A program made the position numbers and the translations under genes. This document shows positions 18,839 to 27,131 of a DNA stretch of 64,000 nt, in pieces (positions within the stretch are counted from its first letter, which is position 1; each line of letters starts with the position of its first letter). The notes beneath the pieces are model-generated. The model saw nothing but the letters and a program-made list of their open reading frames with translations. It made no database searches and was not told the DNA's origin. Where the stretch lies: positions 1 to 64,000 of the forward strand of contig JAKQKE010000284.1 of NCBI GenBank assembly GCA_029560805.1, written 5' to 3'. This DNA comes from Spirochaetota bacterium (GTDB taxonomy: Bacteria > Spirochaetota > Spirochaetia > Treponematales > UBA12059).

Positions 18839-20897
18839 CGTCGACGCCCTCCGATCGGCGACAGGTCGGCAACGCGTTCCACGGCGAGTCGAGCGCCTGG
18901 CTCAGCGCGTTGGCGAACGCGGCGGGTACGAGCGAGTAGGCCAGCTCGCCTATGCCCTTGGGCTCGGCGTCGTCGTCGACGAACTCCACCTGAATGGGAG
19001 GTGCGTCCTTGATCCGCCAGAGGCCGTATCGCCTGAGGTCGCCAGGATCAGCCGGCCCGTCGGACAGGTCGAGGCACTCGGCGACGCAAAGCCCGAGCGC
19101 CACGGCGGCGTCGCGCTCGAGCGCCGCTGCGGCGTCCTCGCGCGACAGGATGCGGCCCGCCTTCGCCACGAGCCAGATGCCGCGTACCGGCGGAGCGGCG
19201 TCCACCGGGTCGAGCTCAAGCTCTACGACGGCGGCGCCCCATGACGCGTCGTCGAGGGGCGACTCGGGCGCGGCCTTGGCGGACCTAGCCCGCTGCGACT
19301 TCCTGACGGTGATCGGCAGCGCTTCCCTGAAGCGCTTGGAGGCCAGACCGTCGCAGGCGGAGCCTATCAGCCTCGTCACGACGCCGATCCGCCGCGAGAA
19401 CACGTTCGGCCCCGAGTCGGGTACCTCGTCGGTGCTGGGCGTCGCGACCTCCACCGCCTCGGGCGAGAGTCCGAGGGACGTCGCGGCTATCCGCTTCCAG
19501 ATCCTCGTCACGGCGCCCGAGCCCGACGCCACGCTCGAGCGGATGGTCAGCGTCGAGTCCTTCGACAGGGTCACTTCGACCGAGGGAGCCTGGGCGTCGC
19601 GGCAGGAAAGCGCCGTGGCCGGCCGCTGAGGGCCGAAGGCCAGCCCGATGCCGTAGCCGGGCGGGGACGACGGGTCGGGGCGTCGTTTGCGTATCAGCTC
19701 GAACGACGATCGCTTGCGCGGGTAGTCGCTGATGGCGAGCAGCCTGTCGCAGACCGCATCGAGCGGCGCGCCCTTCCTGAGCGGTGGGCCGAGCGTCTGG
19801 TCGCCGCGCCTGGCCACGTTCATGGCGCGCCATTCGTATGGATCCATACCGGCGGCGTCGGCCAGGTCCTCGGCCAGGCGCTCGACGGCGAAGGCTACCG
19901 GCCCGGTGCCGAGCCCCATGAAGGCGCCCATCGGCGGCAGGTCCGTCGAGACCGCCCGGGCCGCGACGCGCAGGGATGGGCAGGCGTAGGCGCCGGCGAC
20001 GGCCTTGGCGGCCCGCTCGACCAGCTCCGCGCCGAACGGCGCGTAGGCGCCGACGTTGATCATCACGCTCGCGTCCATCGCTACGAGTTTGCCAGCCTCG
20101 TCGAGTCCGGCCCGGTACGAGACGAGGGTCGGCGCCCGTTTCGTCGTGTACATGAAGTCGTCGGTCCTCGATAGGAGCAGGAGCGCGTTCTTGCCGCTCA
20201 GCCTGGCAGCGATCGCCGCGTGGCAGGCCAGGAGCGACGGGTACCATAGCTTGCCGTCCAGGTGGGAGCCGAGCGACGTGGTCCGGACCACCACCTCATC
20301 CTTCCTGACTCCGAGCGCCTGGGCGACGGCGTCCCTGGCCTGGAAGGGCCATTGAGTCGACGAGAAAACGATCAGCTTGTCGTAGTCAAAGCCGGCCGCG
20401 GCGCCCTGGGGCTCCGGGTAGTAATGGTCCTGCGGACCCATCCTGTATTCTCCGTCGACCACCCGGGCGGCCTTGGCCAGCGCCGCGTCGACGGAGCCGC
20501 TATCGGTCGAGTAGGCGGCGACGAGTCTCCTCGACTCGCAGGCCTCGTATCCGAACGACGCCGGCTCCTCGTCGACGCGTACCGCCGTCATCGATACGGC
20601 CTCGGCTACCCTGAGCCGGTCCGGCCCGACGATCAGCGCCACCGGCTCGCCGCGGTACGCGACGCGCCCCGAGGCCAGGACGGGCACCGAGGCGCCTATA
20701 CTGTCGATACGGGCCGAGCCTGGGATATCGTCCGCCGTGACGCTCCGGTAGCCGCGTGGCAGGTGCGGCACGCTGATGGATCGTATGGCTCCCCTCGATA
20801 CGGGCGAGCGCACCGTCCCGACGTAGACCGCGTCGAGGAGAGGGAAATCCGACAGGCGCCCTACCATCGAGAGGTCGCTCGCCCGGGCCGTCCTCAT
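18828..20897 (-). CDS. Molybdopterin-binding large subunit-like protein (CoxL/XdhA type), altered cofactor loops
   Basis: 689 residues, slightly short for the family. The start shows the xanthine-dehydrogenase a/b hammerhead (LDAVYVGTVRSPVSRGAI). Further blocks align well: FSSTQWPFQARDAVAQALG, AERLAEDLADAAGMDPYEWR, SGPNVFSRR and PKGIGELAYSLVPAA, whose Glu is the catalytic base position. The cofactor loops differ: GGFGGK reads LGSHLDGK, AYRGFGxPQ reads AFMGLGTGP, and the QG.. loop near GSGAVTRIW lacks the glutamine. Either the substrate or cofactor handling is unusual or the subunit no longer binds Moco. It overlaps DegT by 4 bp upstream. Confidence 0.82.
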   Translation of the reverse strand: MRTARASDLSMVGRLSDFPLLDAVYVGTVRSPVSRGAIRSISVPHLPRGYRSVTADDIPGSARIDSIGASVPVLASGRVAYRGEPVALIVGPDRLRVAEAVSMTAVRVDEEPASFGYEACESRRLVAAYSTDSGSVDAALAKAARVVDGEYRMGPQDHYYPEPQGAAAGFDYDKLIVFSSTQWPFQARDAVAQALGVRKDEVVVRTTSLGSHLDGKLWYPSLLACHAAIAARLSGKNALLLLSRTDDFMYTTKRAPTLVSYRAGLDEAGKLVAMDASVMINVGAYAPFGAELVERAAKAVAGAYACPSLRVAARAVSTDLPPMGAFMGLGTGPVAFAVERLAEDLADAAGMDPYEWRAMNVARRGDQTLGPPLRKGAPLDAVCDRLLAISDYPRKRSSFELIRKRRPDPSSPPGYGIGLAFGPQRPATALSCRDAQAPSVEVTLSKDSTLTIRSSVASGSGAVTRIWKRIAATSLGLSPEAVEVATPSTDEVPDSGPNVFSRRIGVVTRLIGSACDGLASKRFREALPITVRKSQRARSAKAAPESPLDDASWGAAVVELELDPVDAAPPVRGIWLVAKAGRILSREDAAAALERDAAVALGLCVAECLDLSDGPADPGDLRRYGLWRIKDAPPIQVEFVDDDAEPKGIGELAYSLVPAAFANALSQALDSPWNALPTCRRSEGVDDDS

Positions 20898-22063
20898 GCG
20901 TGCAGCGCCTCCGCGACGGCTAGGACGGCGTCGGCGACGCGCCGCGCCGCGTCGAGTCCCATGCCCTGCCAGATCGGCAGGCTGAGGGTGCGCTCGAACA
21001 TGGCCATGGCGTTGGGCATGGATCCCGGCTCGAGGCCGTAGCGCCCCGCGTAGTAGGGCATGGTGTGGAGCGGGATGAAATGGACCGACGTGCCGACGCC
21101 CCGCTCGGCGAGCGACTCGATGAACTCGTCCCTGGCTAGGCCTCCGCGCTCCGGCAGGGTACGCAGCGAGTATAGGTGCCAGGCGTGCCCATCGCCCCTC
21201 GGCGGAAGTTCGAGCCCTCGAACACCCGAGAAGGCCTCGTCGTACAGGGCCGCGATCGCCCGTCGCTCCTCGAGGAAGCGCTCGGCCTTGGTCAGCTGAA
21301 CCCGTCCGATCGCGGCGAGCAGGTCGGGTAGGTTGTACTTGAAGCCGGCCTCGACGACCGAGTAGCGCCAGGACGCCTTCTTGGCGGTATAACGGTCCCA
21401 GGCCGCCCGGTCGAAGCCGTGCATACGCATCTTCTCGGCGCGGGCCGCCAGGCGCCCGTCCCGCGTGACGAGCATGCCGCCCTCGCCGGTCGTGATGGTC
21501 TTGGTGGCGTAGAACGAGTAGACGCCCACGTCGCCTATCGCGCCGGCGTAGCCATCGGCGGTCTTCGACGGGAAGGCGTGGGCCGCGTCCTCGACGAGAG
21601 CGCAGCCGTAGCGATCGGCTAAGGCGCGCAGGGCGCGAAGGTCGCAGGGCAGCCCGCCGACGTGGACGGCGACGATCGCCCGGCAGTTCTTGGTCGTCGC
21701 CAGGAGCCTGCCGAGCGCGTCGGAGTCGATGTTGTACGATCCGGGCGCCACGTCGCAGAAGGCCACCTCCGCGCCCAGGTGGCGTATCACGGCGGCGCTC
21801 GAGGTGAAGGTGTAGGGGCTGGTGACGACGACGTCGCCCGGGCCGATGCCGAGCGCCTCGAGCGCCAGGTGCAGGCCGCTCGTGGCCGAGTTGACGGCCA
21901 GGGCGCGGGGCGCGCCGACGAAGTCCGCGAATTCCTTCTCGAAGGCCAGCGCCTCGGCCCCGGTGGTAAGCCAGCCCGAGCGCATCACGCGGAGGACGGC
22001 TTCCTCCTCCTCGGGACCGATCGACGGCCGCGCGAACGGGATGAAGTCAGTATTCGGGTTCAT
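20894..22063 (-). CDS. DegT/DnrJ/EryC1/StrS-family sugar aminotransferase
   Basis: 389 residues. PLP-dependent aminotransferases of this family convert 4-keto (or 3-keto) nucleotide sugars to amino sugars for surface glycans or glycosylation. Seen: SATSGLHLALEALG (phosphate-binding), VEDAAHAFPS, and the Schiff-base lysine Lys188 in FYATKTITTGEGG. A C-terminal HFIPLHTMPYY block is also typical. The gene overlaps the CapD-type dehydratase by 17 bp, and a 4-keto-6-deoxy-sugar product of that enzyme would be its natural substrate. Annotated in some genomes as a spore-coat polysaccharide protein (SpsC). Confidence 0.93.
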   Translation of the reverse strand: MNPNTDFIPFARPSIGPEEEEAVLRVMRSGWLTTGAEALAFEKEFADFVGAPRALAVNSATSGLHLALEALGIGPGDVVVTSPYTFTSSAAVIRHLGAEVAFCDVAPGSYNIDSDALGRLLATTKNCRAIVAVHVGGLPCDLRALRALADRYGCALVEDAAHAFPSKTADGYAGAIGDVGVYSFYATKTITTGEGGMLVTRDGRLAARAEKMRMHGFDRAAWDRYTAKKASWRYSVVEAGFKYNLPDLLAAIGRVQLTKAERFLEERRAIAALYDEAFSGVRGLELPPRGDGHAWHLYSLRTLPERGGLARDEFIESLAERGVGTSVHFIPLHTMPYYAGRYGLEPGSMPNAMAMFERTLSLPIWQGMGLDAARRVADAVLAVAEALHA

Positions 22064-23534
22064 CGGGAAGCTCCTCTACCGTGGGTATGAAGGACCTGAG
22101 CGCGGCCCGAAGACGCCTGCGGTTACGGTACGCGTCCGGCCTATCGTCGCTCCTGAAGCATATCGGCTCGAGCGCGCGCATGGCAGCCTCGAGGTCGAAG
22201 CGGGGCCCATGCCGCTCCAGGCGGTTGATCTTGTGGAATTCCGTAGCGGCGAGGCTCTCGTCGGGCGAGTACAGCCGCTCCTCGAGGCGCTCGCCGGGCC
22301 TGAGCCCGATGTACTCGATGGCGATGTCATCGTAGGGTCTGAGGCCGGAGAAGCGTATGACCTGCTCGGCTAGCTCGCGTATCAGTATGGGCTCGCCCAT
22401 GTCCAGGAGGTACGATTCGCCGCCCAAGCCGACGCCGCCGGTCTTGAGCACGAGGGAGCAGGCCTCGGGGATGGTCATGAAGTATCGGCTGGCGGCGGGG
22501 TCGGTGACGGTTACCGGGCCGCCGCGCTCGACCTGGCCCTTGAACAGGGGCAGGATGGAGCCGCGCGAACCGAGCACGTTGCCGAAGCGTACGACCATGT
22601 AGTGCTCCCCGGCCCCGGCCCGATCCTGCGCGTCGAGCACGAGGCGCTCCGACAGGAACTTCGAGGCGCCGTAGACGCACAGCGGCTCGACCGCCTTATC
22701 GGTACTGACGAGCACGAAACGCTTGACGCCGGACGCGAGGCAGGCGCTTACGAGGTTCCGGGTGCCGAACGCATTGTTCTCGATGGCGGCGACCGTGTTG
22801 GCCTCCATCATCGGGACGTGCTTGTACGCGGCGGCGTGAAACACGACGTCGGCCTTGAGCCTGCGGCAAACGTCGGTCATGTAGTCGCGGTCCTTGAGCT
22901 CTCCTATCACGGGGACAATGGCCGTCGACACGCCGACGCCTCCCGACTGGAGGCCCCTGAGCTCGCGGTCTATCTGGTAGATCGAGTTCTCGCCGTGGCC
23001 GAACAGGTACAGGCGCTCGACTCCGGCCGACAGGAGCTGCCTCGCGAGCTCGGAGCCTATCGAACCGCCGGCCCCGGTGACGATCACGCGCTTTCCGGCC
23101 AACCACTCGATGCTCTTCTTGAGTCCTATCGAGACGGGGCTGCGCCCGAGCAGGTCCTGTGGGTCTATCTCGCGGGCCTGGACGAGGTGGGCATCGCCCT
23201 CGACTATCTGCGCTACATCCGGGAGTATGCGTATCCGCGCGAAGCCCGCGTGCTTGAGCGTGAAGTACAGCTCGCGCAACAGTTCCCTCGGTGCGCTTGG
23301 CATGGCGATGATGGCTTCGTCGGCCGGCTCCCTCGCAAGCAGCCTGACCACGTCGCGGATGGGGCCGAGTACTGGCACGCCGTCGACGCGCCTGCCCAGC
23401 TTGCCCTCGTCGTCGTCGAGGAAGGCGACGATGGTGCCGAGGACCGCCTTGGCCCGGATCTCCCGCGCGATCGCGCGTCCGGCGAAGCCGGCGCCGATGA
23501 TGTATATCCTAGGGTTGTCGGGATTCATCTCCAT
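22047..23534 (-). CDS. CapD/FlaA1-type UDP-sugar 4,6-dehydratase, soluble form
   Basis: 495 residues. It has two Rossmann modules: an N-terminal CoA/NAD-binding-like domain (IYIIGAGFAGRAIA, ~10-130) and an extended SDR domain with GAGGSIGSELARQL (153-167) and the catalytic Tyr288-Lys292 (VYGASK). Related enzymes make UDP-4-keto-6-deoxy-hexoses for capsule, LPS-like glycans or protein glycosylation. The four membrane helices that precede the N domain in WbpM/PglF are missing, so it should be cytosolic. Most homologues have Met rather than Tyr at 288. It overlaps the NusG-like gene by 26 bp; an internal ATG at 23528 is also possible. Confidence 0.92.
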   Translation of the reverse strand: MEMNPDNPRIYIIGAGFAGRAIAREIRAKAVLGTIVAFLDDDEGKLGRRVDGVPVLGPIRDVVRLLAREPADEAIIAMPSAPRELLRELYFTLKHAGFARIRILPDVAQIVEGDAHLVQAREIDPQDLLGRSPVSIGLKKSIEWLAGKRVIVTGAGGSIGSELARQLLSAGVERLYLFGHGENSIYQIDRELRGLQSGGVGVSTAIVPVIGELKDRDYMTDVCRRLKADVVFHAAAYKHVPMMEANTVAAIENNAFGTRNLVSACLASGVKRFVLVSTDKAVEPLCVYGASKFLSERLVLDAQDRAGAGEHYMVVRFGNVLGSRGSILPLFKGQVERGGPVTVTDPAASRYFMTIPEACSLVLKTGGVGLGGESYLLDMGEPILIRELAEQVIRFSGLRPYDDIAIEYIGLRPGERLEERLYSPDESLAATEFHKINRLERHGPRFDLEAAMRALEPICFRSDDRPDAYRNRRRLRAALRSFIPTVEELPDEPEY

Positions 23535-24069
23535 CGCTGCCCTCGGTTCCTTTCGCCGCCCGGTCGAGTATCTCGAAACCCATGTCGACGAGGAACGAGT
23601 TCTCGCACATGTCCAGGCGTATCTTGGCCCGGCGCTTGCGCGCGTCGACCCTGACGATCAGGCCCTCGAGCCCCTTGAGCGGGCCCTCGACGACGACGAT
23701 GCGATCGTCCGCGTCGAAACGTACCTTCGATATATCGGCAACTTTCCCGAACGACATGAAGTGGGCGAGTAGCCTCCGGTCCTTCTCCTTGACCGGCCTC
23801 GGCTCGGCGTTGTTCGGGAGCGCCCGTACGAAGTTCCTCGAGCCACGCAATAACCAGCGCTGGTCGTCGCTCAGGCGATCGGCGTCGGTCGCGATGAAGA
23901 CGTAGCCCGGGAAGAGGGGGCGCTCCTCGCGCCGTACCTTGCCCGCCCGCCGTATCTCGAGGGCCCGCTTGGGCACCATAGCCTTGGCCTCGACGCGCGG
24001 ATCGGCCGATAGCGCGTCGGCGAACTCATCCTCTTTGCCGGTCCATACCTGTACGGCGAAATACTCCAT
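23509..24069 (-). CDS. NusG-family antitermination factor, LoaP/RfaH-like
   Basis: 186 residues. The NGN domain has the RNA-polymerase-binding block PLFPGYVFIATD, followed by a KOW domain (VVEGPLKGLEGLIVRVDARK). Housekeeping NusG normally sits with secE and rplK. Here the gene heads a sugar-enzyme operon and opens EYFAVQVWTGKEDEF, as in specialised paralogues such as LoaP, UpxY or RfaH. It probably promotes read-through of its own long operon. The ribosome site GGAGG precedes the ATG. Downstream genes overlap in series to 16700. Confidence 0.85.
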   Translation of the reverse strand: MEYFAVQVWTGKEDEFADALSADPRVEAKAMVPKRALEIRRAGKVRREERPLFPGYVFIATDADRLSDDQRWLLRGSRNFVRALPNNAEPRPVKEKDRRLLAHFMSFGKVADISKVRFDADDRIVVVEGPLKGLEGLIVRVDARKRRAKIRLDMCENSFLVDMGFEILDRAAKGTEGSDGDESRQP

Positions 24070-24154
24070 CGCTCCTCCGTGATCGCCGTTCCGCCCGATG
24101 AACGAACCCTCCCGAGGCTAGCACGAAGGGGAGAGGGCCGACAAGGCTGAGCCC

Positions 24155-24169
24155 CGTATCGACGATACG
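24155..24169. repeat. Perfect 15-bp palindrome in the divergent intergenic region
   Basis: CGTATCG-A-CGATACG (7-bp arms, 1-nt centre) lies 86-100 bp upstream of the NusG-like start and 55 bp upstream of the divergent gene. It could be an operator or, in RNA, part of a leader hairpin. A second imperfect pairing (CCCTCCC with GGGGAGAGGG, 24109-24137) lies closer to the start. No promoter could be placed with confidence. Confidence 0.6.
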
Positions 24170-24223
24170 CCTAAATCATGTCGTCCGTCTGGCCGATATT
24201 CCAAGAAGAAAAGGATGCGAACG

Positions 24224-24742
24224 ATGAGAAGACTCGCGATTGCGGCTTTTTTCGCCCTGGCGGCGGCCGCCCCTCGCCTGGTCGCGCAGACCATCGAGGT
24301 CTCCGTTATGGAGCGGGGCGTCGAACCCGACGGACCGGCGTCGCTATCCTCCGAGCACGTCATCGCCGGTATGCTCGACGGCCTATTCGAGTCCGGTTTT
24401 ATCGCTACGAACGCCAGGCCGGCCCCGGGCGACGACGCGTCGTTCGAGGCGTTCTCTCCGGGAGCCGACGCTGTCGAGGGGTTCGTCGACTTCGTCATCC
24501 TGGTACTGGCCGAGTACGCGCCTGAAACGGTCGTGCCGGCCTGCAGCTACAGGATACTCAGGGTACCCGACGGCGCCGAGGTATCGCGAGGGAAGGTTCC
24601 GGCGGCTACGCCCGTCTCCAAGGCGAGCATCGATATAGAGAAAGCGTGCATGGCCGTCGGATCGGCCATTTCGGCCGCCTGCGGCGGCGCGTTGCGGAGC
24701 CTTAGCGTTTCGCGGGGGGATGACGGATATGAAGAGGCATAA
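24224..24742 (+). CDS. Small secreted protein of unknown function
   Basis: 172 residues after a signal peptide (RRLAIAAFFALAAAAPRLVAQ). The mature part is acidic, has two cysteines in the C-terminal third and ends in a short polar tail. I do not recognise the family. The ATG at 24224 is preferred because AAAGG lies 9 nt before it; an ATG at 24215 is 3 codons upstream with the AAAAGG directly abutting. It overlaps the next gene (an RlpA-like SPOR protein) by about 14 bp, so the two are probably translationally coupled and both act in the envelope. Confidence 0.7.
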   Translation: MRRLAIAAFFALAAAAPRLVAQTIEVSVMERGVEPDGPASLSSEHVIAGMLDGLFESGFIATNARPAPGDDASFEAFSPGADAVEGFVDFVILVLAEYAPETVVPACSYRILRVPDGAEVSRGKVPAATPVSKASIDIEKACMAVGSAISAACGGALRSLSVSRGDDGYEEA

Positions 24743-27125
24743 TATCGCGTTGACGCTCGGCCTGGCGGCGCTCGTCGCCCTCGCGTCGGCTTCGTCATGG
24801 GAAGGCAGCGCGATGATGGGAGCCTACGGGGATTTCCCTTCGTCGGGCTACTACGCCGCGTGCAACTCCTTCGCGCGTAATACCTCCATCGATGTGGTTA
24901 ATCTCGAGAACGGACGCTCGGTCACGGTGATCGTGACGCGCGGCCTCGAGAGCTCCGGCGTCTTCATGATGCTGTCCGTCGAGGCCGCGGAGGCGCTCGG
25001 CCTGCAGCGCGGCGGCGTGACGAGGGTCAGGGCCTCGGAGCCGCGGAGCGCCGTCGAGCTCGCCCCCTCCGCCGGGACGAGCGCTTCGATGGATCCGGAC
25101 ATCAATCCGCGTCTCCTGGCGGCCGCCGAGCTCAGGCGCCTCGGCTACGAGCTGGCTCCCGCGGCCCCGTCCACCTCCAGGCAGCCGGCGGTATCCGCCG
25201 TCCGCGTCCAGCCCGAGGCCCCGTCTAAAACCGTTCCAGCCGTCGCCGAACCCGCCGCCCCGGCAGTCTCTGCTCCGGCGATCCCGGTTTCGCCTACCGC
25301 CGCAGCAGAGGCTCGGCCTCAAGCCGCGGCCCCGGCCGTCGCCTCGGCTCCGCCTCACGTAGCCGCGCCTTCGGCCATTGGCCGCGAGGCTCCCGCCGTG
25401 GCTCCCGCCTCCAGCCGTGTGGCCATAGCCGAACCTAAGCCGATCGGCAAGGAAACGCCCGAATCGCTCGCCTCGTCGAAGCCGAGGCCGGTCCGTACGA
25501 TCGTGTTGCCTCAGCTGCCCGAGCCAGAAGGGCCGACAACCAAGGCAGCCGTCGCGGCGCCCGTGGCTACGCCACAGTCGGCTCCCGAGGCTCCTGCCGC
25601 GACCGCTCCGGAGGCGGTGGCGATGTCGCTGCCCGTGCCGGACGAGACGCCGCTACGCGTCGCGGTCGGCGCTACCCCGAAGCGCTACGAATCGCCGGCC
25701 GCCAGGCCGGACGTGGCCGTGCGCGGCCCATCCGCCCCTGCGCTACGCGTTCCGGCCATAGCCTTGGCCGACCCGGTGACCGTCTCCGAGGCCAGGGCGG
25801 CGGCCTTCGCGCTGGCCGTACCCGAGCGATACAAGCCGCAGGCTAGCGCCGACCTGCGCGACCCTATGGCCCCCTCGTCCGAGAGTGCCAGCGCCCTGGC
25901 GCTGAACTCGCCGTCCCGAGCGTCGTTCGACGGGTCGTACGCCATGTACGACCCGGCCGTCCCGGACGCCGAGAGGGCCGAAGCCTTCGCCCGAGCCGCG
26001 CCGTCGCTCGGTCAGGCTAGGCTCGGTCTCGAGCTGGCCTGGCCCGAGCTCGAGGCCGACGAGATACCTGAAGTCATGCTGGCCGGCCTGAGCGCCCCGG
26101 TCCACGATATCCCCGCGACCAGCCTGGCCGAGGGCGAGATCCTGGTACCCGCGTCGGTCGGGCCGTCCGCCCTGGCGCTCGAGACGCCGGAGTTCGGCGC
26201 CGCCGAGACCTACGTGGCCATGGAGGATGCCGAGCTAAAGCCCGAGGAGAAGCCGAGCGTGGTAATGTCCGGCGGCCTGGGCCCCTACGGCGAGGAGGTC
26301 GCGGTCGAGCTGGCCGAGGCCGAGGGAAAGCCTGAGGAGAGCCCGGTCGTCGACGTGGCCGCCGGACTGGCACCGATGGGCGACGAGGCCTACGAACTGG
26401 CCGAAGCCGGAAGGCAGCCGGCCGTCGATGCGGCCGCCGGACTTGAGCCCTACGCCGAGAAGGCCGACGTGGCGCTCAGCGAGGCCGAGGCGACGGCGAC
26501 AGGTGGTCCCGAAGTGGAGGCGATGGCCACCGGTACCCCGGTCGACGGCGCCGCCGGCGTCGAGCTGGCCGAGGCCGGAAGGCAGCCAGCCGTCGACGCG
26601 GCTGCCGGACTTGAGCCCCTTGCCGAGAAGGCCGACGTGGCGCTGGCAGACGCCTCGGAGCAGAAGCCCGAGACCGCTCCCTACGTGGTCGAGCCGACCG
26701 AGGAGAAGACTCCGGCCGTAGCGCTCGACTCGCCCAAGGAGTACCTCGTCGCCATCGAGCCGACAGGCCCGAAGCCGCCCGTTCAGACGGCGCCGGCCGT
26801 GGAGACGAAGCCGGCGGGTACCAAGGTCGCTCCAGCGGCTCCCGCTCCAGCGGCTTCCGCTCCAGCGGCGACGATCGTCTCGGGCGCGCTCGAGAAGGGC
26901 CGCTACTACATACAGATAGGCGCCTACGCCAGCGAGGCGGCCGCTAAGGACGCGGCCTCGCGTCTGAGCGTCGGCTACATGGTGGTCGTCCAGCAGGTGA
27001 CGACCGGAGGCAAGGCCACTTGGAAGGTCTTCGTAGGCCCCCTATCCCGAGACGAGAGCGGCGTGGCCCTCGTGCGGGTCAGGTCGATGGGCTACCGCGA
27101 CGCCTTCGTGAAGAGCGGCGGCTGA
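24729..27125 (+). CDS. RlpA-like (catalytically inactive) plus SPOR-domain envelope protein
   Basis: 798 residues. A signal peptide is followed by a double-psi-barrel domain matching RlpA (VVNLENGRSVTVIVTRG, residues ~56-72). In RlpA lytic transglycosylases the key residues are a His and an Asp; here the aligned positions are Cys45 (AAC for AAH) and Thr70 (VTRG for NDRG). Residues ~110-720 are a long Ala/Pro/Glu-rich linker with internal repeats. The last ~75 residues form a SPOR domain (YYIQIGAYASEAAAKDAA), which binds denuded septal peptidoglycan. The likely role is structural at division sites. The start at 24729 follows GGGGGG; 24720 is an alternative. Confidence 0.82.
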   Translation: MKRHNIALTLGLAALVALASASSWEGSAMMGAYGDFPSSGYYAACNSFARNTSIDVVNLENGRSVTVIVTRGLESSGVFMMLSVEAAEALGLQRGGVTRVRASEPRSAVELAPSAGTSASMDPDINPRLLAAAELRRLGYELAPAAPSTSRQPAVSAVRVQPEAPSKTVPAVAEPAAPAVSAPAIPVSPTAAAEARPQAAAPAVASAPPHVAAPSAIGREAPAVAPASSRVAIAEPKPIGKETPESLASSKPRPVRTIVLPQLPEPEGPTTKAAVAAPVATPQSAPEAPAATAPEAVAMSLPVPDETPLRVAVGATPKRYESPAARPDVAVRGPSAPALRVPAIALADPVTVSEARAAAFALAVPERYKPQASADLRDPMAPSSESASALALNSPSRASFDGSYAMYDPAVPDAERAEAFARAAPSLGQARLGLELAWPELEADEIPEVMLAGLSAPVHDIPATSLAEGEILVPASVGPSALALETPEFGAAETYVAMEDAELKPEEKPSVVMSGGLGPYGEEVAVELAEAEGKPEESPVVDVAAGLAPMGDEAYELAEAGRQPAVDAAAGLEPYAEKADVALSEAEATATGGPEVEAMATGTPVDGAAGVELAEAGRQPAVDAAAGLEPLAEKADVALADASEQKPETAPYVVEPTEEKTPAVALDSPKEYLVAIEPTGPKPPVQTAPAVETKPAGTKVAPAAPAPAASAPAATIVSGALEKGRYYIQIGAYASEAAAKDAASRLSVGYMVVVQQVTTGGKATWKVFVGPLSRDESGVALVRVRSMGYRDAFVKSGG
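26394..26644 (+). repeat. Two 83-bp direct repeats inside the SPOR protein linker
   Basis: Copies at 26394-26476 and 26562-26644, 168 bp (56 codons) apart, differ at a few third positions. They encode the same block, beginning ELAEAGRQPAVDAAAGLEP and ending EKADVAL. This is an in-frame internal duplication in the low-complexity linker. Confidence 0.88.
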
Positions 27126-27131
27126 TTGCGG

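Noticed and set aside
23509-24069. Housekeeping nusG
   Set aside because: Not next to secE, rplK or rplA, and it heads a sugar-enzyme operon; a specialised paralogue fits better, though this is not proven.
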